From Pseudomonadota bacterium (GTDB taxonomy: Bacteria > Pseudomonadota > Alphaproteobacteria > Reyranellales > Reyranellaceae): DNA of 7,433 bases. Made by a program: the position numbers and the translations under genes. The stretch is from contig JAEZHS010000034.1 in NCBI GenBank assembly GCA_023436825.1, forward strand, positions 1 to 7,433, given 5' to 3'. Below are positions 1 through 6,815 of this stretch, piece by piece; within the stretch, counting starts at the first letter, position 1; the number at the start of each line of letters is the position of its first letter. The notes below the pieces were generated by a model. It made no database searches. It had not been told where the DNA came from and saw only the letters and a list, made by a program, of their open reading frames with translations.

Positions 1-103
1 TCACAAGCCCAACCATCCCGGCAAATCGCCCAAAAGATGTGTGAATGCCCTAGCCCCAAGGGGGAGAGGAACATGAGTGGAGGAACCTGAGTCGACGCCC
101 TCC
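1..103. other. Non-coding end of window downstream of emrA
   Basis: No supported gene. On the minus strand this follows the emrA stop codon. A short CCCC-AA-GGGG hairpin lies at 54-63 without a T-run, so it is not a convincing intrinsic terminator. A minus-strand ATG at 14-16 could begin the next gene, but only five codons are visible and no clear Shine-Dalgarno precedes it. EmrA proteins are usually followed by their EmrB transporter, so emrB may start here or just beyond the edge; this is inference. Confidence 0.4.
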
Positions 104-1243
104 TCACATCCCAACGAACTGCATCGCCGCATCGAACAGGTCGCCGAGATGGCGGCGGTGTCCGGTGTCGATCTCGACGGTCGCGCTCATCCCTGTGCGC
201 AGCGGCGGGGCATCGGCGGGCATCTGCACGTTGAGCCGGATCGGCACGCGCTGCACCACCTTCACCCAGTTGCCGGTGGCATTCTGCGCCGGCAGCACCG
301 AGAACTCCGTGCCCGTCGCCGGCGCGAGGCTGGTCACCGTGGCCTGCCATTCGCGGCCGGGATAGGCGTCGACGGTGACGACGGCCGGCGCGCCCTCCTT
401 CAGATAGGTGAGGTCGGATTCCTTCGGATTGGCCTCGATCCAGATATCGGCCGAGGACACCAGGCTGAAGGCGGCCTGAGCCGCCGGCAGGTACTCGCCG
501 ACCTGCAGGGCATCGACGTTGGTGACGATGCCGGGGATCGGCGCGGTCACCGTGGTGCGGTTGAGGTCGCGGCGGGCCTTGTCGACCTGCGCCTGCGCGG
601 CGAGGTAGGTCGGGTTCTGTTCGATCGGCGCATCGACGTTGCCGCCGAGCTGCGCCAGCGTCGCGGCGGCGTCGTTCTGCGCCATGGTCACGCGCTCGCG
701 CGCCGCGTCTAGGTCGCGCTTGGCCTGGTCGTAAGTCGCCTGGGCCGAGACGCCGCGCTTCAGCAGATCCTGCTGGCGCTGGAAGTTGGTTTCGTAGAAG
801 GCGGCATCGGTCCTGGCCTGCGCCACCTGCGCCTGCTTCTGACGGTACGTCGCCTGCAAGGTCACGAGCTGGTTGCGCACCGTGCCGAGGTTGGCCTCGG
901 CACCGGCGAGCGCGATCTTGAAGGGCTCCTGGTCGAGGGTGAACAACACCTGCCCCTTCTCGACCTTCTGGCTCTCCTTCACCGCGACATCGGCCACGAT
1001 GCCCGACACGTCGGTCGCGACCGTGAGCTTGCCGGCATGCACATAGGCATTGTCGGTGCTCACGTAGCGGCCGCCCGTGGTGTAGGCGAACAGACCGCCC
1101 GCCAGGACGACGACCGGACCGAGCGCCAGCAGCGCCCGGCGCAGGTTCTTGGGTTGCTTCAGCTTGGCGCCGAGCTTCGCAATGGTGGGGGCCGCGACCT
1201 CGTCAGCCAGCCCCAGCCGCCGGAAGAAATCGCGGTTAGCCAT
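104..1243 (-). CDS. emrA: EmrA-like HlyD-family membrane fusion protein of a multidrug efflux pump
   Basis: Periplasmic adaptor (379 aa) that would link an inner-membrane DHA2/MFS-type transporter to an outer-membrane channel. Residues 1-36 are cytoplasmic and basic, and about 37-55 form the single N-terminal membrane anchor. The biotinyl-lipoyl half begins near residue 60 (YVSTDNAYV) and runs to about 110. A helical hairpin rich in Ala, Gln and Arg spans about 113-232. The second lipoyl half (TVTAPIPGIVTNV) starts near 231, where P replaces the more usual D before the glycine. The beta-barrel includes EFSVLPAQNATGNWVKVVQR, a stretch characteristic of EmrA. The length is normal for EmrA. The start is supported by GGAG about 9 bases upstream and by the 8-base overlap with the stop of marR, which suggests translational coupling. 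The transporter partner is not in the window, so the substrate cannot be inferred. Confidence 0.92.
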   Translation of the reverse strand: MANRDFFRRLGLADEVAAPTIAKLGAKLKQPKNLRRALLALGPVVVLAGGLFAYTTGGRYVSTDNAYVHAGKLTVATDVSGIVADVAVKESQKVEKGQVLFTLDQEPFKIALAGAEANLGTVRNQLVTLQATYRQKQAQVAQARTDAAFYETNFQRQQDLLKRGVSAQATYDQAKRDLDAARERVTMAQNDAAATLAQLGGNVDAPIEQNPTYLAAQAQVDKARRDLNRTTVTAPIPGIVTNVDALQVGEYLPAAQAAFSLVSSADIWIEANPKESDLTYLKEGAPAVVTVDAYPGREWQATVTSLAPATGTEFSVLPAQNATGNWVKVVQRVPIRLNVQMPADAPPLRTGMSATVEIDTGHRRHLGDLFDAAMQFVGM

Positions 1244-1703
1244 GGCTTGCTCTCCTCTCGCCAGCCGACGCCGAAGACTTGGCGATCAGGTTGGCCTTCA
1301 TGCTTGAAAGAATCTCGAACAGGCGGTCGCGATCCTCCTCGCTCACGCCCTGCATCGCCTCGCCGCGGGTCACCGCGCCGACCGCGAAGATGTCGGCGAG
1401 CTTCGGCCGCGCGGCCTCGGTCAGCCGCAGCAGCCGGATGCGCCGGTCGGTGGGATGGGACTGTCGCTCGACCAGGCCCATCAGCTCCAGCCGGTCGACC
1501 AGGCGGGTCAGCGTGATCGGCTCGACCTCGAGGATCTCCGCCAGGGTGCCCTGCTGGATGCCGTCGTGCCGCGCGAGATGCGCCAGCACGGAGCATTGCG
1601 AGCGCGTAAGGCCGAGTTCACGCGCGTTCTGCTCGAAGCGCTTGCGCATCAGCCGGGCCACGTCGTGCAGCAGGAAACCGAGATTTTTGTCGAGATGGTC
1701 CAT
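1236..1703 (-). CDS. MarR-family transcriptional regulator, probable repressor of the emr operon
   Basis: A 155-aa winged helix-turn-helix regulator of normal MarR length. The N-terminal dimerisation helix covers about 1-30. The wHTH spans about 33-100: LTRSQCSVLAHLARHDGIQQ, a recognition helix near 60-73 (VEPITLTRLVDRLELMGLV), and a wing with the family's DRR motif (HPTDRRIRLLRLT, about 83-95). The C-terminal helix (SEEDRDRLFEILSSMKANL) completes the dimer interface. The stop overlaps the emrA start, so the two are co-transcribed. The ATG is preceded by AGGA at a suitable distance. The inverted repeat inside its own promoter suggests autorepression, relieved by a ligand that is probably also a pump substrate; this is inferred from EmrR/MarR precedents. 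It could be called emrR or slyA-like, but the sequence does not decide between them. Confidence 0.92.
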   Translation of the reverse strand: MDHLDKNLGFLLHDVARLMRKRFEQNARELGLTRSQCSVLAHLARHDGIQQGTLAEILEVEPITLTRLVDRLELMGLVERQSHPTDRRIRLLRLTEAARPKLADIFAVGAVTRGEAMQGVSEEDRDRLFEILSSMKANLIAKSSASAGERRASHG

Positions 1704-1710
1704 TGGTACT

Positions 1711-1754
1711 ATTCCTAAGCACGCCTAATATAAGCTTGCTTATGGAATTTTAAA
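1711..1754 (-). promoter_or_regulatory. marR-emrA promoter with overlapping MarR-type operator
   Basis: On the minus strand a -35 TTTAAA (1749-1754) is followed by a 16-base spacer and a -10 TATATT (1727-1732). The arms ATTCCTAAGCA (1711-1721) and TGCTTATGGAAT (1737-1748) form an inverted repeat broken only by one extra base. A second, tighter one, TAAGC-TT-GCTTA (1731-1742), sits inside it across the spacer and -10. A dimer bound here would block RNA polymerase. AT-rich palindromes overlapping the promoter are typical MarR operators. That this MarR protein binds here is inference. Confidence 0.65.
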
Positions 1755-1908
1755 GGCAATCCTAACTCTTTGAAAACATTGAGAATCAAAAGAGTTAATG
1801 CGCCCTATGGGACGCAAAAACTATCAAACACCAGGGCGCGCAAAAGCGCTCGCCCGCCAGATTCAACTGGCCTGCGTTCTCTGTCCGTTCTATACTGGCG
1901 TTATTGGC
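1749..1908. other. AT-richer intergenic region with inverted repeats
   Basis: No convincing gene. TAACTCTTTGA (1763-1773) and TCAAAAGAGTTA (1786-1797) form an inverted repeat with one bulged base and a 12-base loop. Farther on, GCGCCCT (1800-1806) pairs with AGGGCGC (1833-1839), and GCGC-AAAA-GCGC lies at 1838-1849. None is followed by a T-run on either strand, so none is a clear terminator. A plus-strand reading frame opens at 1798 but only runs into the antisense of the heavy-metal protein gene, so I do not call it. Confidence 0.4.
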
Positions 1909-2109
1909 TCAGGACGCGACGCCGAACCCTGCGCGCTGGATCGCCTTGGTGATCGCCGGCACGTCGGCGTCGGCCGGCAAACGCATCTCGCCGCTCTTGA
2001 GATCGACGGCAATGGGCGCGGTGCCCGCACCCGTGGCGGCACGCGTGACAGCCTTTACGCAGCCGTCGCAATCCATGCCGGTGACCTTGAGGATGAGTTC
2101 TTGAGCCAT
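1909..2109 (-). CDS. Small heavy-metal-associated (HMA) domain protein, CopZ-like copper chaperone
   Basis: A 66-aa single-domain protein with the ferredoxin-like beta-alpha-beta-beta-alpha-beta HMA fold. The metal-binding loop GMDCDGC is at residues 11-17, with Cys14 and Cys17 as ligands. It ends in the family's usual AIQRAGFGV element. Such proteins carry Cu(I), sometimes other soft metals, in the cytoplasm and hand it to a P-type ATPase or a sensor. No ATPase or CueR-type regulator is in the window, so the partner is unknown. It is transcribed divergently from trpD, with only 56 bases between the two start codons. No Shine-Dalgarno is visible before the ATG. A possible promoter ends so close that the message may be almost leaderless. 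Its substrate could be something other than copper. Confidence 0.85.
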   Translation of the reverse strand: MAQELILKVTGMDCDGCVKAVTRAATGAGTAPIAVDLKSGEMRLPADADVPAITKAIQRAGFGVAS

Positions 2110-2165
2110 GTGATATAGCTACGCGCCCGCCGGCCCGGCCGGCAAGGGCAAATAGTGGGGTTTTG
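2110..2165. promoter_or_regulatory. Divergent intergenic region between the HMA gene and trpD
   Basis: 56 bases. On the minus strand TTGCCG, an 18-base spacer and TAGCTA could serve the HMA gene; the match is weak and would give a leader of only a few bases. A GC-only palindrome (GCCGG-CCCGG-CCGGC) lies in the middle. For trpD I find no credible -35/-10 pair on the plus strand here. Its promoter is either non-consensus or lies inside the HMA gene. Confidence 0.3.
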
Positions 2166-3191
2166 GTGAGCGGCGACATCGACGATTTTCGCGGTCTTCT
2201 GGCCAAGGTAGGCAACGGCGAGACCCTTTCCATGGGCGAAGCCGAGCGCGCCTTCGACATCATGACCTCGGGCGACGCCACGCCGGCGCAGATGGGCGCC
2301 TTCCTGATGGGCCTGAAGGTGCGCGGCGAGACCGCCCAGGAACTGGCCGGCGGCGCCCGCGCGCTGCGCGCCAAGATGCAGGGCGTGAAGGCGCCCGCCG
2401 GGACCATCGACATCGTCGGCACCGGCGGCGACCACCACGGCACCTACAACGTCTCCTCCTGCTCGGCCTTCGTCGTCGCCGGCGCCGGCGTCCCGGTAGC
2501 CAAGCACGGCAATCGCGCCTTCACCTCCAAATCGGGCGCGGCCGACGTGCTGTCGGCGCTGGGCATCGGCCTGGAACTGCCGATCGAGAAGCTCGAGCAG
2601 GCGTTGGTCGAGGCCGGGATCTGCTTCCTGATGGCGCCGCGCCATCACGGCGCCATGCGCAACGTCGCAGGCCCGCGCGTCGAGCTGGCCCCGTCCCGCA
2701 CCATCTTCAACCTGCTGGGGCCGATGTCGAACCCGGCGACGGTGAAGCGCCAGCTCGTCGGCGTGTTCGATAAACGTTGGCTGAGGCCGGTGGCCGAGGC
2801 ATTGGGCCAGCTCGGGCTCGAGCGCGCCCTCGTCGTGCACGGCCAGGACGGCATGGACGAGCTCACCACCACGACGAAGAGCTGGGCGGCCTCGCTCGAG
2901 AACGGCAAGGTGCGCGAGATCGAGATCGCGCCCGAGGATATCGGCGTGAAGCGCGCAACCCTCGCCGAGCTCAAGGGCGGCGATGCCCAGCACAATGCCG
3001 AGGCCATCAAGGGCGTGCTGCACGGCGACAGGAACGCCTTCCGCGACATAGTCCTGTTGAACAGTGCAGCGGCGCTGATGGTCGCCGGAAAGGCCGAGAA
3101 CCTCTGCGAGGGAGCGGCCATCGCCGCGCAGTCGATCGACTCGGGCCACGCGGCGGCGGCACTCGCCAACCTGCAAAGGATCTGCGCATGA
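2166..3191 (+). CDS. trpD: Anthranilate phosphoribosyltransferase
   Basis: Joins anthranilate to PRPP to give N-(5'-phosphoribosyl)-anthranilate, the second step of tryptophan synthesis, in the cytoplasm. Numbered from the GTG (341 aa, normal length), an N-terminal helical domain covers about 1-70. The PRPP loop GTGGD is at about 85-89, and [21 protein letters not shown] spans about 113-133. The anthranilate-site stretch [18 protein letters not shown] leads to [14 protein letters not shown] (about 178-191). The metal-binding DE is in GMDELT near 231-232. The GTG at 2166 is chosen because GGGG lies five bases upstream; a TTG directly before it (2163) is the alternative. The stop overlaps the trpC start as ATGA. 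trpG, commonly upstream of trpD, is absent; the divergent HMA gene takes that place. Confidence 0.96.
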   Translation: MSGDIDDFRGLLAKVGNGETLSMGEAERAFDIMTSGDATPAQMGAFLMGLKVRGETAQELAGGARALRAKMQGVKAPAGTIDIVGTGGDHHGTYNVSSCSAFVVAGAGVPVAKHGNRAFTSKSGAADVLSALGIGLELPIEKLEQALVEAGICFLMAPRHHGAMRNVAGPRVELAPSRTIFNLLGPMSNPATVKRQLVGVFDKRWLRPVAEALGQLGLERALVVHGQDGMDELTTTTKSWAASLENGKVREIEIAPEDIGVKRATLAELKGGDAQHNAEAIKGVLHGDRNAFRDIVLLNSAAALMVAGKAENLCEGAAIAAQSIDSGHAAAALANLQRICA

Positions 3192-3994
3192 GCGATACGC
3201 TCGCCAAAATCACGGCCGATACCGCCAAGCATGTCGCGGCCTGCAAGGCGGCCCGGCCGCTCAGCGAGGTCGAGAAAGCCGCCAAGGCCGCCGACGCGCC
3301 GCGCGGCTTCGCCAAGGCGCTCAAGGCCGCCATCGCGACGGGCCGCTACGGCCTGATCGCCGAGATCAAGAAGGCCTCGCCCAGCAAGGGCCTGATCCGG
3401 CCCGACTTCGACCCGCCATCGCTCGCCCGCGCCTACGAGCGCGGTGGCGCGACCTGCCTGTCGGTGCTGACCGACGAGCCCTACTTCCAGGGCAAGGACG
3501 AGTTTCTGGTGCAGGCCCGCGCGACGACCAGGCTGCCGGTGCTGCGCAAGGACTTCATGATCGATCCCTACCAGATCGTCGAAGCTCGGGCGCTGGGCGC
3601 GGATTGCGTGCTCCTGATCATGGCCTGCCTCGACGATGCCGTGGCAGGCGAGCTGGCCAGGCTGGCGCATCGCTGGGGCATGGACGTCCTGGTCGAGGTG
3701 CACGATGCGGCCGAGCTCGAGCGCGCGCTCGGCATCGACAGCGATCTTGTCGGTGTCAACAACCGCAACCTGAAGACACTCGCTGTCGACCTGGCCACGA
3801 CCGAGCAGCTGGCGCCCAAAGTGCCCAAGGACCGCGTGCTGGTGGCCGAGAGCGGGCTCGGCTCGCCCGCCGACCTCTTGCGCATGTCCAGGGTCGGTGC
3901 CTCGGCCTTCCTGATCGGCGAGAGTTTCATGCGCAAGCCGGACGTCGAGGCGGCGGTGCGCGAGATCCTGGTGCGCAAGGCTGCCGCTGCATGA
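3188..3994 (+). CDS. trpC: Indole-3-glycerol-phosphate synthase
   Basis: Ring-closes 1-(2-carboxyphenylamino)-1-deoxyribulose 5-phosphate to indole-3-glycerol phosphate, releasing CO2 and water. It is a 268-aa TIM barrel of monofunctional size, with no TrpF domain fused. Visible family motifs are [12 protein letters not shown] (57-68, with the conserved lysine), [12 protein letters not shown] (91-102), [12 protein letters not shown] (119-130, with catalytic Lys121), LVEVHD (168-173, Glu170), VGVNNRNL (188-195), VAESGL (219-224) and the phosphate-binding end [16 protein letters not shown] seven bases before the ATG is a good ribosome binding site. The ATGA overlaps with trpD before it and moaC after it show a tightly coupled operon. 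An upstream in-frame reading through trpD exists, but the motif-bearing protein begins here. Confidence 0.97.
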   Translation: MSDTLAKITADTAKHVAACKAARPLSEVEKAAKAADAPRGFAKALKAAIATGRYGLIAEIKKASPSKGLIRPDFDPPSLARAYERGGATCLSVLTDEPYFQGKDEFLVQARATTRLPVLRKDFMIDPYQIVEARALGADCVLLIMACLDDAVAGELARLAHRWGMDVLVEVHDAAELERALGIDSDLVGVNNRNLKTLAVDLATTEQLAPKVPKDRVLVAESGLGSPADLLRMSRVGASAFLIGESFMRKPDVEAAVREILVRKAAAA

Positions 3995-4476
3995 GCCGAA
4001 GCAAGAAGAAGCTCACGCACTTCGACGAGCGCGGCAATGCCCACATGGTCGATGTCGGCGCCAAGGACGTCACCGAGCGCGTGGCCGTGGCAGGCGCTTC
4101 GGTCCGCATGCAGCCGGCGACGCTGAAGCTCATTCGCGACAAGAAGGCTGCCAAGGGCGATGTCCTCTCGGTGGCCCAGCTTGCCGGCATCATGGCGGCC
4201 AAGAAGACGCCCGACCTGATCCCGCTGTGCCACCCGCTGGCGCTGAACTCGGTCGATGTGAAGCTCACGCTCGATGCCAAGCGCCACGCCGTCGACATCG
4301 AGGCGACCTGCAGGCTGAAAGGCCGCACCGGCGTCGAGATGGAGGCCCTGACGGCTGCATCGGTCGCCGCCCTCACCGTCTACGACATGTGCAAGTCGGT
4401 CGACCGCGGCATGGTGATTTCCGACGTCCGGCTCCTACATAAGTCGGGCGGCAAATCGGGGACTTATGATGCGTAG
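3991..4476 (+). CDS. moaC: Cyclic pyranopterin monophosphate synthase (MoaC)
   Basis: Converts the 3',8-cyclo-dihydro-GTP made by MoaA into cyclic pyranopterin monophosphate, the first stable intermediate of molybdenum cofactor. The 161-aa length is normal. Motifs seen: [19 protein letters not shown] (8-26), LIPLCHPL (76-83, substrate-binding Cys-His), [11 protein letters not shown] (114-124) and YDMCKSVD (131-138). In the last, Asp132 and Lys135 correspond by spacing to the catalytic Asp128 and Lys131 of E. coli MoaC. It ends in the usual HKSGGKSG. The start lies in an ATGA overlap with trpC, with AAGG about ten bases upstream. The stop codon's last base is the first base of the large palindrome leading to moeA. 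moaA is not in the window. Confidence 0.97.
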   Translation: MSRSKKKLTHFDERGNAHMVDVGAKDVTERVAVAGASVRMQPATLKLIRDKKAAKGDVLSVAQLAGIMAAKKTPDLIPLCHPLALNSVDVKLTLDAKRHAVDIEATCRLKGRTGVEMEALTAASVAALTVYDMCKSVDRGMVISDVRLLHKSGGKSGTYDA

Positions 4477-4559
4477 CTCTTGCTCTTCCGGACCGCGAGC
4501 CTCCGGCTCGCTCATGCTCCTGAGCGCGCAAGATGCGCGCGGTCCGGAAGAGCATGAGC
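4476..4559. repeat. 84-base nested palindrome between moaC and moeA
   Basis: Arms 4476-4497 and 4538-4559 are complementary at 21 of 22 positions. Inside are three more hairpins: GCGAGCC/GGCTCGC (4495-4501 and 4505-4511), GCTCA/TGAGC (4510-4514 and 4521-4525) and GCGCGC/GCGCGC (4524-4529 and 4535-4540). The left arm starts at the last base of the moaC stop. The right arm contains GGAAGAG and the ATG at 4554. As RNA, the outer stem would hide the moeA ribosome binding site. There is no T-run, so it is not an intrinsic terminator. It could be a member of a dispersed palindromic repeat family; other copies would have to be sought in the genome. Confidence 0.85.
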
Positions 4560-5789
4560 CTCACCGGTGATCGGGTGATGCTCACCGTCCGTGACGCCCA
4601 CGCCCGCGTGATCGCGGCCTTCGATGCGTTGCCGGCCGAGATGGTGTCGGTGGCCGACGCGGCCGGCCGCGTGCTGGCCGTCTCGCCCGCAGCACGCCTC
4701 ACGCAGCCGCCGGCCGACCTCTCGGCCATGGACGGCTATGCCGTGCGCGCCGAGGACGTGCCGGCCGCGCCTACGACCCTGAAGCTGGTCGGCCAGGCGC
4801 CGGCGGGCGGATCCTACGACCACGCGCTGAAGCCCGGCGAGACGGTGCGCATCTTCACCGGCGGGCCGCTGCCCATGGGCGCCGACGCCATCGTCATCCA
4901 GGAAGACACCAAGGCTGACGGCGCCCGGATCACCATCCTCGAGGCGCCGCGCATCGGCCGCCACATCCGCAAGGCCGGGCTCGACTTCAAGGCGGGCGAT
5001 CGCCCCTTCGCCGTCGGCCGTACGCTCACCACACGCGACGTGGCGCTCGCCGCCGCGATGAACCTGCCGTGGCTGTCGGTGCATCGAAAGCCGCGGGTCG
5101 CCATCCTGTCGACCGGCGACGAGCTGGTGATGCCGGGCGAGCCGGTCGGCCGCAACCAGATCGTCTCCTCCTCCGGCATCGCCGTGGCCGCACTGGTGCG
5201 CGCCTGGGGCGGCGAGCCGACGCTGTTCGACATTGCGCGCGACGACGCGGCGCTGATCCAGGACCGCATCGCTGCCGGCGGCCAGCACGACCTTCTGATC
5301 ACCCTGGGCGGCGCGTCGGTGGGCGACCACGATCTCGTCCAGGCGGCGCTCAAGGCGCAGGGTTTCGCCATGGATTTCTGGCGCATCGCCATGCGTCCGG
5401 GAAAACCGCTGATGTTCGCCGCCAAGGACCGCGCCCGGGTGCTCGGCCTGCCAGGCAACCCGGTCTCGACCATGATCTGCTCGCTCCTGTTCGTGAAGCC
5501 CGCGATGGAGCGCCTGCTCGGCCAGCCTGGTGAGCTGCTCGCCACCGCACCGGCACGCCTTGCTGTCGACGTGAGCGCCAACGACCAGCGGCAGGACTAC
5601 GTTCGCTCCAGGCTCACCCGGACCGCAGACGGTCTTCTGGTGGAACCTCATCCGGTGCAGGACAGCTCCATGCTGTCCGTCCTGGCCTGGTCGTCGGGGC
5701 TGCTGGTCCGGCCGGCACACGACCCCGCACGCAAAGCAGGAGACACCGTGCAGGTTATCGATCTTTCTGTTCTCCCCTTCGCCTTCTGA
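4554..5789 (+). CDS. moeA: Molybdopterin molybdenumtransferase (MoeA)
   Basis: Inserts molybdate into adenylylated molybdopterin to form active molybdenum cofactor. From the ATG at 4554 it is 411 aa, the usual size. Motifs seen: LSAMDGYAVRAED (56-68, with the conserved Asp60), IFTGGPLPMGADAIVIQED (100-118), AGLDFKAGD (141-149), VAILSTGDELV (182-192), LGGASVGDHD (251-260), MRPGKPL (280-286, where E. coli MoeA has MKPGKPL) and LGLPGNPVST (297-306), then the C-terminal beta-barrel domain. GGAAGAG just before 4554 favours this start. However, the family normally begins as in MLTVRDAHARV, which corresponds to ATG 4578. The first eight residues may therefore be an extension derived from the palindrome. 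An ATG at 4533 lies inside the palindrome and is less likely. Confidence 0.95.
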   Translation: MSLTGDRVMLTVRDAHARVIAAFDALPAEMVSVADAAGRVLAVSPAARLTQPPADLSAMDGYAVRAEDVPAAPTTLKLVGQAPAGGSYDHALKPGETVRIFTGGPLPMGADAIVIQEDTKADGARITILEAPRIGRHIRKAGLDFKAGDRPFAVGRTLTTRDVALAAAMNLPWLSVHRKPRVAILSTGDELVMPGEPVGRNQIVSSSGIAVAALVRAWGGEPTLFDIARDDAALIQDRIAAGGQHDLLITLGGASVGDHDLVQAALKAQGFAMDFWRIAMRPGKPLMFAAKDRARVLGLPGNPVSTMICSLLFVKPAMERLLGQPGELLATAPARLAVDVSANDQRQDYVRSRLTRTADGLLVEPHPVQDSSMLSVLAWSSGLLVRPAHDPARKAGDTVQVIDLSVLPFAF

Positions 5790-5807
5790 TTCGCCTGCTG
5801 TCCCCGG

Positions 5808-5820
5808 TATCCTCGGGATA
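5808..5820. other. Short palindrome after moeA
   Basis: TATCC-TCG-GGATA lies between the moeA stop and the lexA -35 element. It is too short, and lacks a T-run, to be called a terminator. It could be a weak hairpin or a binding site. Confidence 0.25.
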
Positions 5821-5822
5821 AG

Positions 5823-5851
5823 TTGACATCGTGAAAGAACTAAACTAGAAC
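5823..5851 (+). promoter_or_regulatory. lexA promoter with SOS box (LexA operator)
   Basis: A -35 TTGACA (5823-5828), a 17-base spacer and a -10 TAGAAC (5846-5851) form a strong sigma70-type promoter. The direct repeat GAAC-N7-GAAC (5837-5851) is the reverse complement of the alphaproteobacterial LexA site GTTC-N7-GTTC, and it covers the -10. This indicates autorepression of lexA and derepression after DNA damage. Transcription should begin near 5858, about 50 bases ahead of the GTG start. Confidence 0.88.
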
Positions 5852-5908
5852 ATGTGGCGGGTTTCAGGATTTGTTCCGAAATCTGGTAGGCAGGCTGGGG
5901 AGAAGACG

Positions 5909-6649
5909 GTGTTAACCCGCAAGCAAAACGAACTGCTCATGTTCATCAACAAGCGCCTCAACGACGATGGCGTGTCGCCGTCGTTCGATGAAATGAAGGA
6001 GGCGCTGCGCCTGAAATCGAAGTCGGGCATCCATCGGCTGATCACCGGCCTGGAGGAGCGCGGCTTCCTGCGCCGCCTGCCGCATCGTGCGCGGGCTCTG
6101 CAAGTGCTGAAGTTGCCCGATGCTGCGGCGATGCCGGCGGCCAACGTTACCCCCCTGCTGAGCCGGCCCGGCTTGGCCGAAAGCCGTGAAGGCTTCGTGC
6201 CGCAGATCATTCGCGGCGAGAAGGTGCCGCTCGCCGGCGCCATCCAGGTCGCCAACGAGGCGCAGGCGCTCAGCCTCCCCCTCTACGGCCGGATCGCCGC
6301 GGGCACGCCGATCGAGGCGCTGCGCGACAACTCCACGACCGTCGATGTGCCGGTCACGCTGCTCAGCTCGGGCGCCCACTACTGCCTGGAAGTGCAGGGC
6401 GATTCGATGATCGAGGCCGGCATCCACAACGGCGACATCGCCATCATCAAGAGCGCCGACACCGCCGACTCCGGCGAGATCGTCGTTGCCCTGATCGACG
6501 ACACCGAAGCCACGCTGAAGCGCCTGCGCAAGAAGGGCGCCTCGATCGCCCTCGAGCCCGCCAACGCCGCCTACGAGACGCGGATCTTCGGACCCGACCG
6601 CGTCAAGATCCAGGGCAAGCTCGCCGGACTCTACCGTCGTTACAACTAG
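5909..6649 (+). CDS. lexA: LexA repressor, SOS regulator
   Basis: Represses SOS genes and cleaves itself when RecA filaments form on single-stranded DNA. It is 246 aa from the GTG at 5909, preceded by GGGGAG six bases upstream. An ATG at 5852 extends the frame by 19 residues but lies before the predicted transcript start, so I reject it. The N-terminal winged helix begins [12 protein letters not shown] and contains [13 protein letters not shown] and [18 protein letters not shown] (about 37-53), the DNA-reading part. A linker follows, then the S24 peptidase domain: the cleavage pair Ala131-Gly132 in [12 protein letters not shown], the nucleophile Ser166 in GDSMIEAGI, and general-base Lys204 in TEATLKRL. 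All catalytic residues are present. It may also receive read-through from the trp-moa-moe operon. Confidence 0.97.
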   Translation: MLTRKQNELLMFINKRLNDDGVSPSFDEMKEALRLKSKSGIHRLITGLEERGFLRRLPHRARALQVLKLPDAAAMPAANVTPLLSRPGLAESREGFVPQIIRGEKVPLAGAIQVANEAQALSLPLYGRIAAGTPIEALRDNSTTVDVPVTLLSSGAHYCLEVQGDSMIEAGIHNGDIAIIKSADTADSGEIVVALIDDTEATLKRLRKKGASIALEPANAAYETRIFGPDRVKIQGKLAGLYRRYN

Positions 6650-6679
6650 ATAGAGCCCGACCTCGCCCTGAGGGGGCCC

Positions 6680-6805
6680 GCGTACCCGCATTCACATGCT
6701 CGCTTGCCGTCTCGGTCGCGCGGAGTAACTCGGCGCGTTGGTGGGCGACGCAGCCTCTGTTGCGGTCCTTCCAGACGCCCGGCGTGGATGTGAATGCGCG
6801 TATGC
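6680..6805. repeat. 126-base imperfect inverted-repeat structure after lexA
   Basis: The outer arms 6680-6697 and 6788-6805 are complementary at 16 of 18 positions, including an uninterrupted CGCATTCACAT / ATGTGAATGCG. Complementarity continues more weakly inward for about 20 bases (around GCCGTCT and AGACGCC). No protein or known RNA family is recognised. It could be a small structured RNA, a decayed miniature inverted-repeat element, or chance structure in GC-rich DNA. The arms are too long to be easily chance. Confidence 0.5.
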
Positions 6806-6815
6806 CCGCGCCTAC

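Noticed and set aside
1798..2118. Plus-strand open frame of 106 codons opposite the HMA gene
   Set aside because: Most of it is antisense to the HMA protein, which carries a clear GMDCDGC motif. It has no domain and no good ribosome binding site.
2055..3176. Long minus-strand open frames opposite trpD and other genes
   Set aside because: They mirror well-supported genes and arise from high third-position GC. They show no family motifs.
4476..4559. Intrinsic terminator between moaC and moeA
   Set aside because: The stem is strong but there is no T-run after it, and moeA starts inside the 3' arm.
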